Positions 51,119 to 60,438 of a stretch of DNA of 64,000 nucleotides are shown here, in pieces. The stretch comes from Marinobacter iranensis (GTDB lineage Bacteria; Pseudomonadota; Gammaproteobacteria; Pseudomonadales; Oleiphilaceae). Both the position numbers and the translations under genes were made by a program. The first letter of the stretch is position 1; the number at the start of each line of letters is the position of its first letter. The stretch covers positions 119,903-183,902 of the forward strand of contig NZ_JANCMW010000011.1 of the NCBI RefSeq assembly GCF_029207565.1, written 5' to 3'. Under the pieces are notes generated by a model, which saw nothing but the letters and a program-made list of their open reading frames with translations, did not search any database and was not told where the DNA came from.

Positions 51119-54055
51119 TTACATGCCGGCATCGGTATTGCCTCCCGTGTCAGAGCAGTTAAAGCCCGTGGTGTCTGCATCCTGGACAACACATGGGTTG
51201 GTGACCGAAACCGTGCCATCGGTGAACAACTGAAGCATCTGGGTAAACATCTCCTCGAATACCGCTCTGGATGAGAACGGGTCCGCCGCTTTCTGGCCGG
51301 CAGAAATCGGGTTACCGTGCGATCCCTCCAGATAACGGGTAATGGCCGGGAGTCCTGAGGCGAGCGGGGTCGACACCGCCCCCATCTCCGTTGCGATAGG
51401 CTCCGTACCGGCAAGCGGTGCGTTTTCGCTGGTGATCTGGAAGCCGGTCTCAGGAACCGTGGTTTCCAGCGGGCCAAGCGGATAAAGCTGAGTATCGGCG
51501 GAATTTGGAATGGTGCTATCGGTTGGACGATCCGGATCGCCATCCACACCGACAATCTCGGTCAGCAAGGTGCTGGAGCCGCTATAAAAAGATGCATAGG
51601 CCGTCGGGTCCGCCGAATCCAACAGCCCCTGGAACACATTGAAGTAGATATTCAGCTCGGTACGGCCCTGGGCCAGCAATCCGTCAGACGCCGCCTCAAG
51701 TCCCGGCAGCAGTTGTGGCGCCAGGGACGCCGAGTTCTCCAGCAGGCGGGTGAACTGACCGCCCGTGTTGAACAGGTTGGACGCCTGGATTGGGCTCAGG
51801 TTGGCGTTCTCTGCAACCGCCGCGTTGTTGACTGGCGGGAACGCCGCACCACCCATACCGCTGATGGAATGGCTGAGGAAGTACACGCGGTTGGGGTCGA
51901 TATTGAGCGTCTGAGCACAGTTGCCAGACGCCTGACAGGCCGCAATCGCGTCCTCAATCGCCTGCAACGACGCGTTGATGTTCAACAGATCCAGCGTGCC
52001 CTGGCGCATGTTGTCGCGGGTGTTGGCATAGTTGGAGAAGTTCAGGAACAGGCCACCGGATTCGGGTGCGGCCAGTTCCGTCGCCGGGACAGCCTGCAGA
52101 TTGTCATTCGCTGCAAAACCGAAATGGCGTTCCGTGGCGTCTTGCGACGCACCCGCCTGCCCGGAGATGGGGCTGAGTCCGACGGCGCCGCCCTGATCAA
52201 AAATACCGTGCAGTGGCTGATCGACACCGATGGTCACGAAACAATTGAAGGTGTTGTCTGGATCGGCGCAGGACAGGCCTGCCGCCGTAGCCAGCGGCAG
52301 AATGGCCGACCGATCCTGGGTGACGGCGTGCTGATAGATAATCACAGGCCATCCAGCCCCCGGTTCCTGCCCACCAACCAATGCCTGATTGGTATCAGGT
52401 GCCGCTACCACTACGGGCACTTTGGTATCACCGGTCTTGGCGGCAAACGGGAAGCGGTAGGTGATACGGTCTGACGGTGCGTTGGTCAGCACATCATCCA
52501 CACTGAAATCCGATGGCATCCAACTGGCCGACTGAATGGCAGAGCCGTCCATCATGCTCTCGGGAATACCCTGAAAATACGGCAGAGTAATCTCACCCTC
52601 GTACACATGGATATTCAGGGTCACTGTTGTTCCGGTGATAGGGTCAGTCTCAACGTTCTGCTCAAGCGCCGGATTAACTTCGCCGCCGTCCCGCTGGCTG
52701 AAAATGCTCACCGTGCGGGGTTTGGGCGTATCGACAATGGCGTCCGCCGCGCTTGCCAGCGCCTGCGCGTCGGTTTCAACATCCACCACCGTGTCGACTG
52801 CGACAGACGTGGCTGTCTGAAGAGCAAAGGCGACCCGACGATCCGTCTCGGCATTCGCCACCAGGTCGCCGTATTTGATGACCATGCCCTGGCTCTGCGC
52901 ATCCATCAGCAATGCCGCAAGGTCAGCGTCATAAAGACGGAAGTTAGTGTCGGTCAACTTGGTATAGATCTGGTCATTAATCGACTGCTGCTCCGCAGTC
53001 GCTGAACCGTCCAACGGCTGCTGCGTCAGGTTGTAAAAACCATCAATCAGCTGTGAGAGACCATCCTGCCGAGCCTGGATGGCAACACTTGAGCGAAAAA
53101 ACGTCACCGGCGCAGCGTTGGCGAGTAGCACATCATCAATCGCGGTGGTGGTCACCGTCGTTGAGAAAACCACATCCTCAAAGCCGAACGGAAAAGACCC
53201 GGCAGCGATGGATTCGCGCTTGAAGTCAAAGTAATCCGACGCCAGCTGACGGGCTGGCAAAAGCGCTTCGCGAAACGGCTCGTAAGCTGCGTTGGAAAGC
53301 ACACGGCCCGGATTGGCAACGGTCTGGTAGGTGGGCGAACCTACCAACGGCTCACCCTGCGCATCGACAATGTCATTGGTCAGGGCAATGGCATAACGGG
53401 TCTTGGGCGCCAGCGGCTCAAGCGGGAGAATCCGAATCAGGTTATTCTGACCGCCGTCAATGCCCAGCAGTTCAATCCGGATTTTCTCCTCCAGCAGCGA
53501 GGCAAACACCGCATCAGCTTCTGCGGTGCTTCCACTCGCCTCCAACGCCTGTGCACGACGGTACTGGCTGGCAGGATTGATACCCGCCACTTCGCCACTG
53601 ACCTGCCGAAGGCTGTCGCCACTGGCGTATTCCAGGGGGATCAGAAACACATTCTGGTCAGGGTTTGGTACAACCTCCCCCTCCACCTCAACAAAATCAC
53701 GGGCATCAAGTGTCTGCTGTGTGTCGAGACTGGCGCTGATCTTGATATCAATCGGTGAAAGGACCGAGTTGCCGTCCATAAACCCGATACCCGTGGTCAC
53801 CGGATTTGCCGGATCACCGCCATTAAGCATGGTGCCGTCGTCAACATCACTCAAAAAGAAAAGCGAATCGCTCGGAATGGGAAACTCAGTTTCCAGTGGA
53901 TCAAACAGCGGGTGAGTGCCCCGTACCAGCCCGGGATTGGTGATGCTGTATTCCGGGTCTGAATTTTTCGTGGTTTCGCTGCTGCTTTCAAGACAACCTG
54001 TCAGGCCTATTGACGCTACTACAAGCGTCAGTAGCGATACTTGGCGAGTGAACAT
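51119..54055 (-). CDS. Large lipase-like lipoprotein (VolA/Pla-1/cef type)
   Basis: 978 aa from ATG 54055; the frame to 54118 adds 21 non-signal residues. The lipobox IGLTGC puts the Cys about residue 21, so the protein is anchored in the outer membrane, possibly surface-exposed as VolA is. Features include RGTHPLFDPLETEFPIPSD near the start and the serine-hydrolase elbow FLSHSISGMGGAAFP (about 730). It should release fatty acids from external lipids or polyesters. It heads the lipase-DUF1302-DUF1329 set, although a 154-base gap separates it from the next gene. Confidence 0.88.
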   Translation of the reverse strand: MFTRQVSLLTLVVASIGLTGCLESSSETTKNSDPEYSITNPGLVRGTHPLFDPLETEFPIPSDSLFFLSDVDDGTMLNGGDPANPVTTGIGFMDGNSVLSPIDIKISASLDTQQTLDARDFVEVEGEVVPNPDQNVFLIPLEYASGDSLRQVSGEVAGINPASQYRRAQALEASGSTAEADAVFASLLEEKIRIELLGIDGGQNNLIRILPLEPLAPKTRYAIALTNDIVDAQGEPLVGSPTYQTVANPGRVLSNAAYEPFREALLPARQLASDYFDFKRESIAAGSFPFGFEDVVFSTTVTTTAIDDVLLANAAPVTFFRSSVAIQARQDGLSQLIDGFYNLTQQPLDGSATAEQQSINDQIYTKLTDTNFRLYDADLAALLMDAQSQGMVIKYGDLVANAETDRRVAFALQTATSVAVDTVVDVETDAQALASAADAIVDTPKPRTVSIFSQRDGGEVNPALEQNVETDPITGTTVTLNIHVYEGEITLPYFQGIPESMMDGSAIQSASWMPSDFSVDDVLTNAPSDRITYRFPFAAKTGDTKVPVVVAAPDTNQALVGGQEPGAGWPVIIYQHAVTQDRSAILPLATAAGLSCADPDNTFNCFVTIGVDQPLHGIFDQGGAVGLSPISGQAGASQDATERHFGFAANDNLQAVPATELAAPESGGLFLNFSNYANTRDNMRQGTLDLLNINASLQAIEDAIAACQASGNCAQTLNIDPNRVYFLSHSISGMGGAAFPPVNNAAVAENANLSPIQASNLFNTGGQFTRLLENSASLAPQLLPGLEAASDGLLAQGRTELNIYFNVFQGLLDSADPTAYASFYSGSSTLLTEIVGVDGDPDRPTDSTIPNSADTQLYPLGPLETTVPETGFQITSENAPLAGTEPIATEMGAVSTPLASGLPAITRYLEGSHGNPISAGQKAADPFSSRAVFEEMFTQMLQLFTDGTVSVTNPCVVQDADTTGFNCSDTGGNTDAGM

Positions 54056-54331
54056 ACTTGCGTACCTCGGTTTGTTTTTTGTAATCAAGGACACGTCCTG
54101 TGTCTTTCGGCCTAACACGGAAGTCTAATTGCGGTGGTTCCAAAAATTTATCTCGGGCAGACGAGGGCTCGCAATAAGGAAGGGCTAACTGGTTCTTGTA
54201 GCGAGAAAATAGTCTCGAACAAAAGATGAAAATGATGGTATGTTCAGCATCTGGCATCCGAACACCAACAAGAATGGCCTGAGGGCGGGGCACCCACCAA
54301 ACCGTGCCGACCACAGACCGAGGGAATTAGA
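54056..54331. other. Divergent promoter region between lipase and ECF sigma genes
   Basis: 276 bases without a gene. It holds the lipase leader (with GACAC/GTGTC dyad at about 54090-54104) and the sigma-factor upstream region. AGGGA lies about eight bases before the TTG start of the sigma gene. No confident promoter hexamers were assigned. An ECF-type autoregulated promoter would be expected here. Confidence 0.4.
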
Positions 54332-54916
54332 TTGGCTTTGCTCCCATTTCGTTCGTCGTCGTCAAAGCGATTTGACCGGCTGATTCTGCCTTACATGAAA
54401 GGCATGTATATTTTCGCCTACCGCCTGACTGGCCAGAAACAGGACGCAGAGGATCTGGTGCAGGATGTCGTGGTCAAGTTGTACCCCCGCCTGGACGAGC
54501 TGGAAAACGTGCAACAACCACAGCCATGGCTCAACCGTGTGCTTTATCGACACTTTGTCGATCTCACCCGCAAACAATCCAGCCAGAGAGAGGTCAGCGT
54601 CAGTACGCTGGTCGCTGCGGAAAGCCAGACCGCCTTTATGGAATCCCTCGGCGAGGCAAGCCCGGATGCGTCCGCCGGTATTGACCAAACGCGCATTGGC
54701 GATACCGTCAAGCGGTTACTGAACACCCTGCCACCTGACCAACGCACCCTGTTACTGCTTCACGATGCGGATGGCTGGCGTCAGGAGGACATTGCGATGG
54801 TTCTGGATGTGCCTGTCGGTACGATAAAATCACGCCTGCATCGCAGCAGAGCGTTCATGCGCGAACGACTAAAAAAACAAATGGAACCTTTCGAAAAGCA
54901 ACAACGTGAAGGATGA
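54332..54916 (+). CDS. ECF-family RNA polymerase sigma factor
   Basis: 194 aa from TTG 54332, preceded by GAGGGA. Region 2 spans about residues 12-75 (MYIFAYRLTGQKQDAEDLVQDVVVKLYPRL) and region 4 about 125-180 (LPPDQRTLLLLHDADGWRQEDIAMVLDVPVGTIKSRLHRSR). There is no sigma-1 or sigma-3, as in the ECF class. The overlap and proximity with a zinc-finger anti-sigma gene indicates cell-envelope signalling. Confidence 0.92.
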   Translation: MALLPFRSSSSKRFDRLILPYMKGMYIFAYRLTGQKQDAEDLVQDVVVKLYPRLDELENVQQPQPWLNRVLYRHFVDLTRKQSSQREVSVSTLVAAESQTAFMESLGEASPDASAGIDQTRIGDTVKRLLNTLPPDQRTLLLLHDADGWRQEDIAMVLDVPVGTIKSRLHRSRAFMRERLKKQMEPFEKQQREG

Positions 54917-54929
54917 AGAGGTGAATGCC

Positions 54930-55613
54930 ATGACTTGTCGTCAGTTCCATTGGGAGGTCGACAACCTGGTTCGCGGCGATCTTCCGCTGCATGAACAGGA
55001 AGCCCTCCAATCTCACGCATCCACGTGTGTCAGTTGCTCAGAACTCTGGGAGGATGAACGACGCCTGCAAAATGGCATCATGGCCCAGATCGTTCCGGAA
55101 CCTGACGACGATTTCGAATCCCGGGTTCGTACAATCGCACTGGCCGGCGAAACACCTCAGGATTCCACGTTACGCAAGGCTTCACTCTGGGCTTCATCTA
55201 TTGCCGCCGTACTGGCACTCGGCATCTTTATCGGCATGCAGGTTGGCCCAGCAGATACCGGAGTGCCCGGCAACGACATCGCGGACGCTACCGGGCAGGC
55301 AGTAACAGAATCCGTTTCCGAACCCGGAAGTGGAACGGAACTGAAAACCGTCAGGCTGGCATTCAATTCCCGTAGGGCTATGGACAACGTAACCCTGACT
55401 CTGGAACTACCGCCCAACGCAGAACTGGCACCGTTCCCGGGTCGTCAGACCATCAGTTGGACGGTGGATCTAAAGCAAGGCGACAACGTACTGGCACTGC
55501 CCATAAACGTGCTGTTCCCGGGCTCAGGCAAACTGGTCGCTCACCTGGACGATGGAACCCGGCGCAAAACATTCAGCACAGCCATTCCAGGAAACACGGA
55601 GCCTTCATCATGA
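54930..55613 (+). CDS. Zinc-finger anti-sigma factor, membrane-anchored
   Basis: 227 aa from ATG 54930 with GAGG upstream; a GTG at 54906 that overlaps the sigma gene is the alternative. The N-terminal zinc finger has H at about 29 and CVSC (33-36), the HxxxCxxC pattern of ZAS anti-sigma factors. One membrane helix (ASSIAAVLALGIFIGMQVG, about 90-108) follows, then a periplasmic domain with LAFNSRRAMDNVTLTLELP. It should hold the sigma factor until an envelope signal releases it. Confidence 0.85.
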   Translation: MTCRQFHWEVDNLVRGDLPLHEQEALQSHASTCVSCSELWEDERRLQNGIMAQIVPEPDDDFESRVRTIALAGETPQDSTLRKASLWASSIAAVLALGIFIGMQVGPADTGVPGNDIADATGQAVTESVSEPGSGTELKTVRLAFNSRRAMDNVTLTLELPPNAELAPFPGRQTISWTVDLKQGDNVLALPINVLFPGSGKLVAHLDDGTRRKTFSTAIPGNTEPSS

Positions 55614-56074
55614 TCAGAAATATCCGTATACGCTGGCTCGCTCCGGCCATATTCAGCATTTTGCTTGCAGCACCCACACAGTCGTGGGCTCAGGACGATC
55701 TCGATGTAACCATGAGAATGGTCGCAGACGATCAGGAGCTGGATGATTCCTTTGTGCAGCAACTTGAACTTCCGGAATCCGTTAACGCGCCTGCTGGAGT
55801 GGACGGGTTCGGTGATATGCAGACGGATTCAGACGACTTCGCTTCCGATACCCGGGAAGACATGCTGGATCTTGAATCCACTCTCTCCGAACAGTCACGA
55901 GAGTCTCGTGATGCACTCGGCGTAGAATTGCCTGGCGAGATCATCGAAGACGAGCCAGAACTGGGTCTGCCGGGTATCGAGGATCCGGAACTGGGCCTGC
56001 CAGGCACCGGCGATACGGATCTGGACCTGTTGAACGACAATTCCCTGAATCTGCAAGAGGCCGGACAGCAGTAA
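55610..56074 (+). CDS. Secreted acidic protein of unknown function
   Basis: 154 aa from ATG 55610, overlapping the anti-sigma stop by four bases (ATGA). A signal peptide (to about SWAQ, residue 28) is followed by an Asp/Glu-rich, Lys-poor mature part with a short tandem repeat (PELGLPGIED, PELGLPGTGD) and no Cys. No known family is recognised. Its placement inside the sigma/anti-sigma operon suggests an envelope sensor, a cargo of the downstream barrel protein, or a regulator of the anti-sigma. Confidence 0.75.
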   Translation: MIRNIRIRWLAPAIFSILLAAPTQSWAQDDLDVTMRMVADDQELDDSFVQQLELPESVNAPAGVDGFGDMQTDSDDFASDTREDMLDLESTLSEQSRESRDALGVELPGEIIEDEPELGLPGIEDPELGLPGTGDTDLDLLNDNSLNLQEAGQQ

Positions 56075-56176
56075 ATTAGATACCGACGTCACACATGATT
56101 ACCTCAGGGCTGGCACTCGCCCATCCAATGGCTGTTATACTCTGATTCCGAGTTCATACTATTCCGGAGAGAGTAT

Positions 56177-57493
56177 TTGCGCCGTCTTCTGACCATCGCA
56201 CTGGTGTTGTATCTGGCACTGTCAACTGCCCATGCTCAGGAGAAGACACCCGAGGCAAAGGCGCTCTTCCGTGCGGGCATTCAGGCTTTTAACGCTGGAG
56301 AACTGGATAAAGCTCGCCGCTTTCTTGAATCCGCCGCCTCAAAAGGATTGAGCTCTCGCTCACTCAATTACAACCTTGGTGTGGTCTATTACAAACTCGG
56401 GCTGCACGAGGAAGCGGAGCAAACGTTCCGGACTCTTATCCCCACCCGGCAAAAAGCACTTGCCTACTACAACATCGGGCTGACCGCCCTGGCCCGTGAA
56501 AACCGGGATTCCGCAAAAAAAGCCTTCCGGAACGTACTGGCGTCTGATCCCGACGACAACCTGATATCACTCGCCACCCGTCAACTTGAACGCCTTGAAC
56601 CAACGATGCACGCGGCTGCATCTCAAAAACGCTGGGCGGGCCTGATTTCCGTAAGTGGGGGGTATGAGGACAACGTTGCGCTGTTTCCGGACACCGCGCC
56701 CGAAAAGCTCGATAGTGGCTTTGTGGAAACACTCGCAGCTGCCTCCTATTACCTTTATGGCAATTCTTCGGCGGGACTGCGCTCGGACGTCAAGTTTTTC
56801 TCACGCCAGTACCCTTCTGAACACACGTTTGACCTGCAGGTGATTCAGGCTGATGCAAAGTGGGTTCAGAAAATCGCACCGGGAATGATCAGTGTCGGCC
56901 TTGGCGGCGACTATATCTGGCGGGACCGGCGATCACTGGAACGCAGAGCCCGGCTAACGGCCGGCATCACGACTTTGAACTGCCCGGACCCCGGCGCAAG
57001 GTGCCTCGTCAGGGCAGAGGCTACCCAGATCTTTCCACTGCCTGGATTTGAAGCCTATCGGGGCCAGATGTACCGGCTTGATGCCAGGTACAGTGTCCGG
57101 CCGGGAAACTGGACAGCGGAACTGAAATACCGGGCCGACTATAATGATCGGGACAATCTGGATACCGGAGATGAATTTTTCAGTGTATCCCCCGAGCGAC
57201 ATGGCCTTGAAGCGGGCATTGAATACGACCTGACCGACCAGTTGAGCATGAAAGCCGGGGCCGGCTTTCGCTTCAGTTACTATCGCACGCCACACCAACT
57301 CACCATTCCCGAGGGCAGACAAACGATACGTCGTGAAGACAAGCGTCATACTCTGTCCGTTGGCACCACTTATCGTTTCTCTCGTCGTACGTCTCTCAGC
57401 CTGGATCTTGACCGTACCGACAACAACAGCAATATTGAACGCTACAGTTATGATCGCCATACCGTAACCGCCAGCCTGATCGTCAGGTTCTGA
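56177..57493 (+). CDS. TPR-containing outer-membrane beta-barrel protein (Slam-like architecture)
   Basis: 438 aa from TTG 56177 (GGAGAG upstream). A signal peptide (MRRLLTIALVLYLALSTAHAQ) precedes TPR repeats at about residues 25-140 (KALFRAGIQAFNAGELDKARRFLESA, YYKLGLHEEAEQTFRTLIP, YYNIGLTALARENRDSAKKAF). The remainder alternates polar and aromatic strands and ends SLIVRF, a beta-barrel signature. This N-TPR/C-barrel layout resembles surface-lipoprotein assembly modulators (Slam, type XI secretion). No sequence match beyond layout is claimed. Confidence 0.75.
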   Translation: MRRLLTIALVLYLALSTAHAQEKTPEAKALFRAGIQAFNAGELDKARRFLESAASKGLSSRSLNYNLGVVYYKLGLHEEAEQTFRTLIPTRQKALAYYNIGLTALARENRDSAKKAFRNVLASDPDDNLISLATRQLERLEPTMHAAASQKRWAGLISVSGGYEDNVALFPDTAPEKLDSGFVETLAAASYYLYGNSSAGLRSDVKFFSRQYPSEHTFDLQVIQADAKWVQKIAPGMISVGLGGDYIWRDRRSLERRARLTAGITTLNCPDPGARCLVRAEATQIFPLPGFEAYRGQMYRLDARYSVRPGNWTAELKYRADYNDRDNLDTGDEFFSVSPERHGLEAGIEYDLTDQLSMKAGAGFRFSYYRTPHQLTIPEGRQTIRREDKRHTLSVGTTYRFSRRTSLSLDLDRTDNNSNIERYSYDRHTVTASLIVRF

Positions 57494-57725
57494 CACCAGC
57501 CCACAAGTCATAGTGAAAGACGGGAATCAGTAGGCGTTATTCCGCTGACTCACCTGCCGTCGCGAACAGAGCGCTTCTCCCGTGGGCCCGCCCACACCGA
57601 AATTACCGAGCAACTGGTTTGCCATCGCGACGTACGCCCAATGCGCTGCCACTTTCCGCACCTGGAAGTGGCTATGAAGCGGTACACTATGATCAGCGCA
57701 TCCGGGAGTAACGCCCCACACCCGG

Positions 57726-58646
57726 TCAGTATACTTTTTCGCATCCGTCTGGCCGGGTCTTGAAGCGTTTGTGCAACCATAGATACTGGTCCGGCTGTTC
57801 GCGGATGGTATCTTCGATGTAGCGGCTCCAGGCTTTCGTGTCGCTGTGCTTGCACCCTCCAAACTCCTCCTGGATCGGCGAGAAGATCACCCGGTAGTTT
57901 CCATCCGGCATCCGCAGGTGGCTCACACAGATGACTGACGCGCCCGAAACGCGGGCGATGTAGCTGGGAGAGGTAATACAGCCCGCCTCTGTGCCAAAGA
58001 ACGGCACGAAAAGTTCGGTCTTCTTGCCGAAATCCTGATCGCAGGCAAACCAGACCTCACCGCCTTTTTTCAGGAAAGACACCAGCGGCCGCAGCTCACG
58101 TTTGGTGAATGGCCGAATGCCGAAATGGCGCCGGCGACCGTTTTCGATCATCCGGTCAATAACCGGGTTGTCGTTGGGGCGGTACATGTAACCCGGCTTT
58201 TTCAGGTGGCAGGCGATCAACGGCAACGCAAAATCGAAAATACTGTAGTGCCCACCAATCAGCAGTACCCCTTTGCCCCTGGCCTGGGCCTCTCTCAGGT
58301 GCTCCAGCCCCTGCACTTCAGCGCCTTCGCAGTAACCGGACATATCCCGCCACCAGGCATGGATGCTCTCCAGGAAACCACGGGTGCAGGCAACAAAGTT
58401 GTCCTGAACCAGCTGCTCACGGGCCGCGTCGTCAAGCTCAGGGAAACAGGTGGCAATATTGGTGTTGGCCACCCTGGCGCGGGATTTCAGTTTGCCTTCC
58501 AGAAAACAACCCAGCCACCGGCCAAAGCGCTGTTTGGCGCTCATCGGCAGCAGGGAAAGCAAATAGAGTGTGAACACCAGAAACCAGGAGGGCCACAACG
58601 TGGGATACCACAACGGCAGGTTCTTCTTGTTTTTACGGCCGGACAT
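57726..58646 (-). CDS. LpxL/HtrB-type lipid A acyltransferase
   Basis: 306 aa. One N-terminal membrane helix (about 15-35), then the HX4D motif GGHYSIFD (H133, D138), VWFACDQDFG and LWLHKRFKTRP. These enzymes add a secondary acyl chain to lipid A at the inner membrane. Several LpxL-like paralogues usually occur, so whether this is the main lauroyl or a specialised enzyme is open. Confidence 0.9.
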   Translation of the reverse strand: MSGRKNKKNLPLWYPTLWPSWFLVFTLYLLSLLPMSAKQRFGRWLGCFLEGKLKSRARVANTNIATCFPELDDAAREQLVQDNFVACTRGFLESIHAWWRDMSGYCEGAEVQGLEHLREAQARGKGVLLIGGHYSIFDFALPLIACHLKKPGYMYRPNDNPVIDRMIENGRRRHFGIRPFTKRELRPLVSFLKKGGEVWFACDQDFGKKTELFVPFFGTEAGCITSPSYIARVSGASVICVSHLRMPDGNYRVIFSPIQEEFGGCKHSDTKAWSRYIEDTIREQPDQYLWLHKRFKTRPDGCEKVY

Positions 58647-58740
58647 ACATCATCGCCTGTTCGCTAAAGGACGACGAGACTGCCATATTTTGCGTCAATT
58701 TTGTAGTTGCAGTTGTCAATTACAAGCTTGTATTCCCGGC

Positions 58741-60267
58741 TCAGGAGCCAAATAGCGCCGAACGTAATGGCCGCAGGAACCCGCGTTGCGGCTTCGCTTT
58801 CTGAACCGGCCGGTGGCCATCAAACTCCAGGTAACCGTCCTCAATCGGATCAAAGCGCAGGGTTTTCACATCCTCCAGATAATTCTGGCTGACTCGCCAG
58901 GGGCCGTGTGTTCCCTGTCGTGGCAACCGGTCGTCGGCCCTGCGGATATAGCCGGAGTCCAGCCCGCCCATCATGGTGTCCTCGCCCCGGCTGTCGCCGG
59001 TATCCCGGGGCACGCAAACGCTCTGGCCATGCTTATCCATGTGATTGAACAGGCGGCACAGGTATTCGGCCGCAATGTCAGCCTTCAACGTCCAGGAGAT
59101 GTTGGTGTACCCGAATATCATGCCGGCATTGGGAACGCCCTCCACCATCACATTCTTATAGATAACCTTGTCTCGCAGCGTTACCGGCTGGCTGTCCACA
59201 TTCAGGTCCATTCCGCCCAGCATCTGGATATCCAGCCCGGTGGCCGGAATGATGATATCCGCTTCCAGCTCCTTGCCGGACTTCAGCAGGATACCGTTCT
59301 CTGTAAAGCGCTCGATATGATCCGTTTCCACCGACGCCTTACCAGCCTTGATGGACTCGAACAGGTCGCCGTCCTTCACCACACACAGGCGCTGGTCCCA
59401 AGGGTTGTAGCTGGGTGAGAAATGGCGCATATCCACTTTACCACCCAATTGCCGGCGAACCATTGCCAGGAAGAGGCGACGCATGGCTTTGGGATTCTTG
59501 CGCGAGCGATTAAACAGCAGCCGGGCAATGCTAACGTTACGGGCGCGGGTCAACCTGTAGGCGGCTTTGGCAGGCAACACTTTCTGCAGGCCCTGCGCCA
59601 CGGCGTCCCGGGAGGGCAACGGCATCAGGTAAGTCGGCGAGCGCTGCAACATGGTAATGTGCGCGGTTTTCTCAGCCATGGTGGGCACCAGGGTGATTGC
59701 GGTAGCACCACTGCCGATCACCACCACGCGCTTGCCAGCGTAGTCCAGGTTTTTTGGCCAGTGCTGGGGATGAACAATCTGCCCGCGGAAATCTTCCTCG
59801 CCGGGGAAATCGGGCTTATAGCCGGCATCGTAGTTGTAATAGCCGGTGCAGCCCACCAGGAAGCTGGCGGTAAATGTGACGGTTTCACCGGTGGCTTCCT
59901 TTCGGGCCGTCAGTGTCCAGTGTTTGTCTGCGCCAGACCACTCAGCGGATACCACAGCCAAGCCATACTGAATGTGCTGTTCAACCTTGTTTTCCCGGGC
60001 GGTATCGCGTACGTACTGCTTGATCGACGGGCCGTCCGCCAGCACCTTGCCACCCGTCCACGGGCGGAAGTTGTAGCCGAAGGTGTACATGTCGGAATCG
60101 GAACGGATGCCGGGGTAACGGAACAGATCCCAGGTGCCGCCAAGGGATTCACGGCGCTCAAGAATGGTGAAGGTCTTGCCCGGGCATTCCCGCTTGAGGT
60201 GACAGGCCATGCCAATACCGGAGACACCGGCGCCGACAATCAGTACGTCTACATGTTGTTCGCTCAT
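58741..60267 (-). CDS. almA: AlmA-type long-chain alkane monooxygenase (flavin-binding)
   Basis: 508 aa from ATG 60267; the frame to 60324 lacks the family start. FAD motif VLIVGAGVSGIGMACHL, then LERRESLGGTWDLFRYPGIRSDSDM, BVMO fingerprint FRGQIVHPQHWP (about 163-174), NADPH motif VIGSGATAITLVPTM, and FSPSYNPWDQRLCVV. The match to Acinetobacter AlmA, as I recall that sequence, is close across the whole length. AlmA oxidises alkanes longer than about C30. A flavin reductase-like gene lies upstream on the same strand. Confidence 0.92.
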   Translation of the reverse strand: MSEQHVDVLIVGAGVSGIGMACHLKRECPGKTFTILERRESLGGTWDLFRYPGIRSDSDMYTFGYNFRPWTGGKVLADGPSIKQYVRDTARENKVEQHIQYGLAVVSAEWSGADKHWTLTARKEATGETVTFTASFLVGCTGYYNYDAGYKPDFPGEEDFRGQIVHPQHWPKNLDYAGKRVVVIGSGATAITLVPTMAEKTAHITMLQRSPTYLMPLPSRDAVAQGLQKVLPAKAAYRLTRARNVSIARLLFNRSRKNPKAMRRLFLAMVRRQLGGKVDMRHFSPSYNPWDQRLCVVKDGDLFESIKAGKASVETDHIERFTENGILLKSGKELEADIIIPATGLDIQMLGGMDLNVDSQPVTLRDKVIYKNVMVEGVPNAGMIFGYTNISWTLKADIAAEYLCRLFNHMDKHGQSVCVPRDTGDSRGEDTMMGGLDSGYIRRADDRLPRQGTHGPWRVSQNYLEDVKTLRFDPIEDGYLEFDGHRPVQKAKPQRGFLRPLRSALFGS

Positions 60268-60438
60268 AATCACCCTGGCTGCGTCTGCCGTTGTTTTTAG
60301 CAACATTTCAACGTGGAGGCCCACGCCAACAGGGTCAGAATAGCCCAGGAAGGAAAACGCCGAAATTGGCCCGAAGCGAGGAATCCGGCGCCGTTTCGGT
60401 CAGTGTTGATAGTCGATTGAATCCTGTTTCAGGGCATC

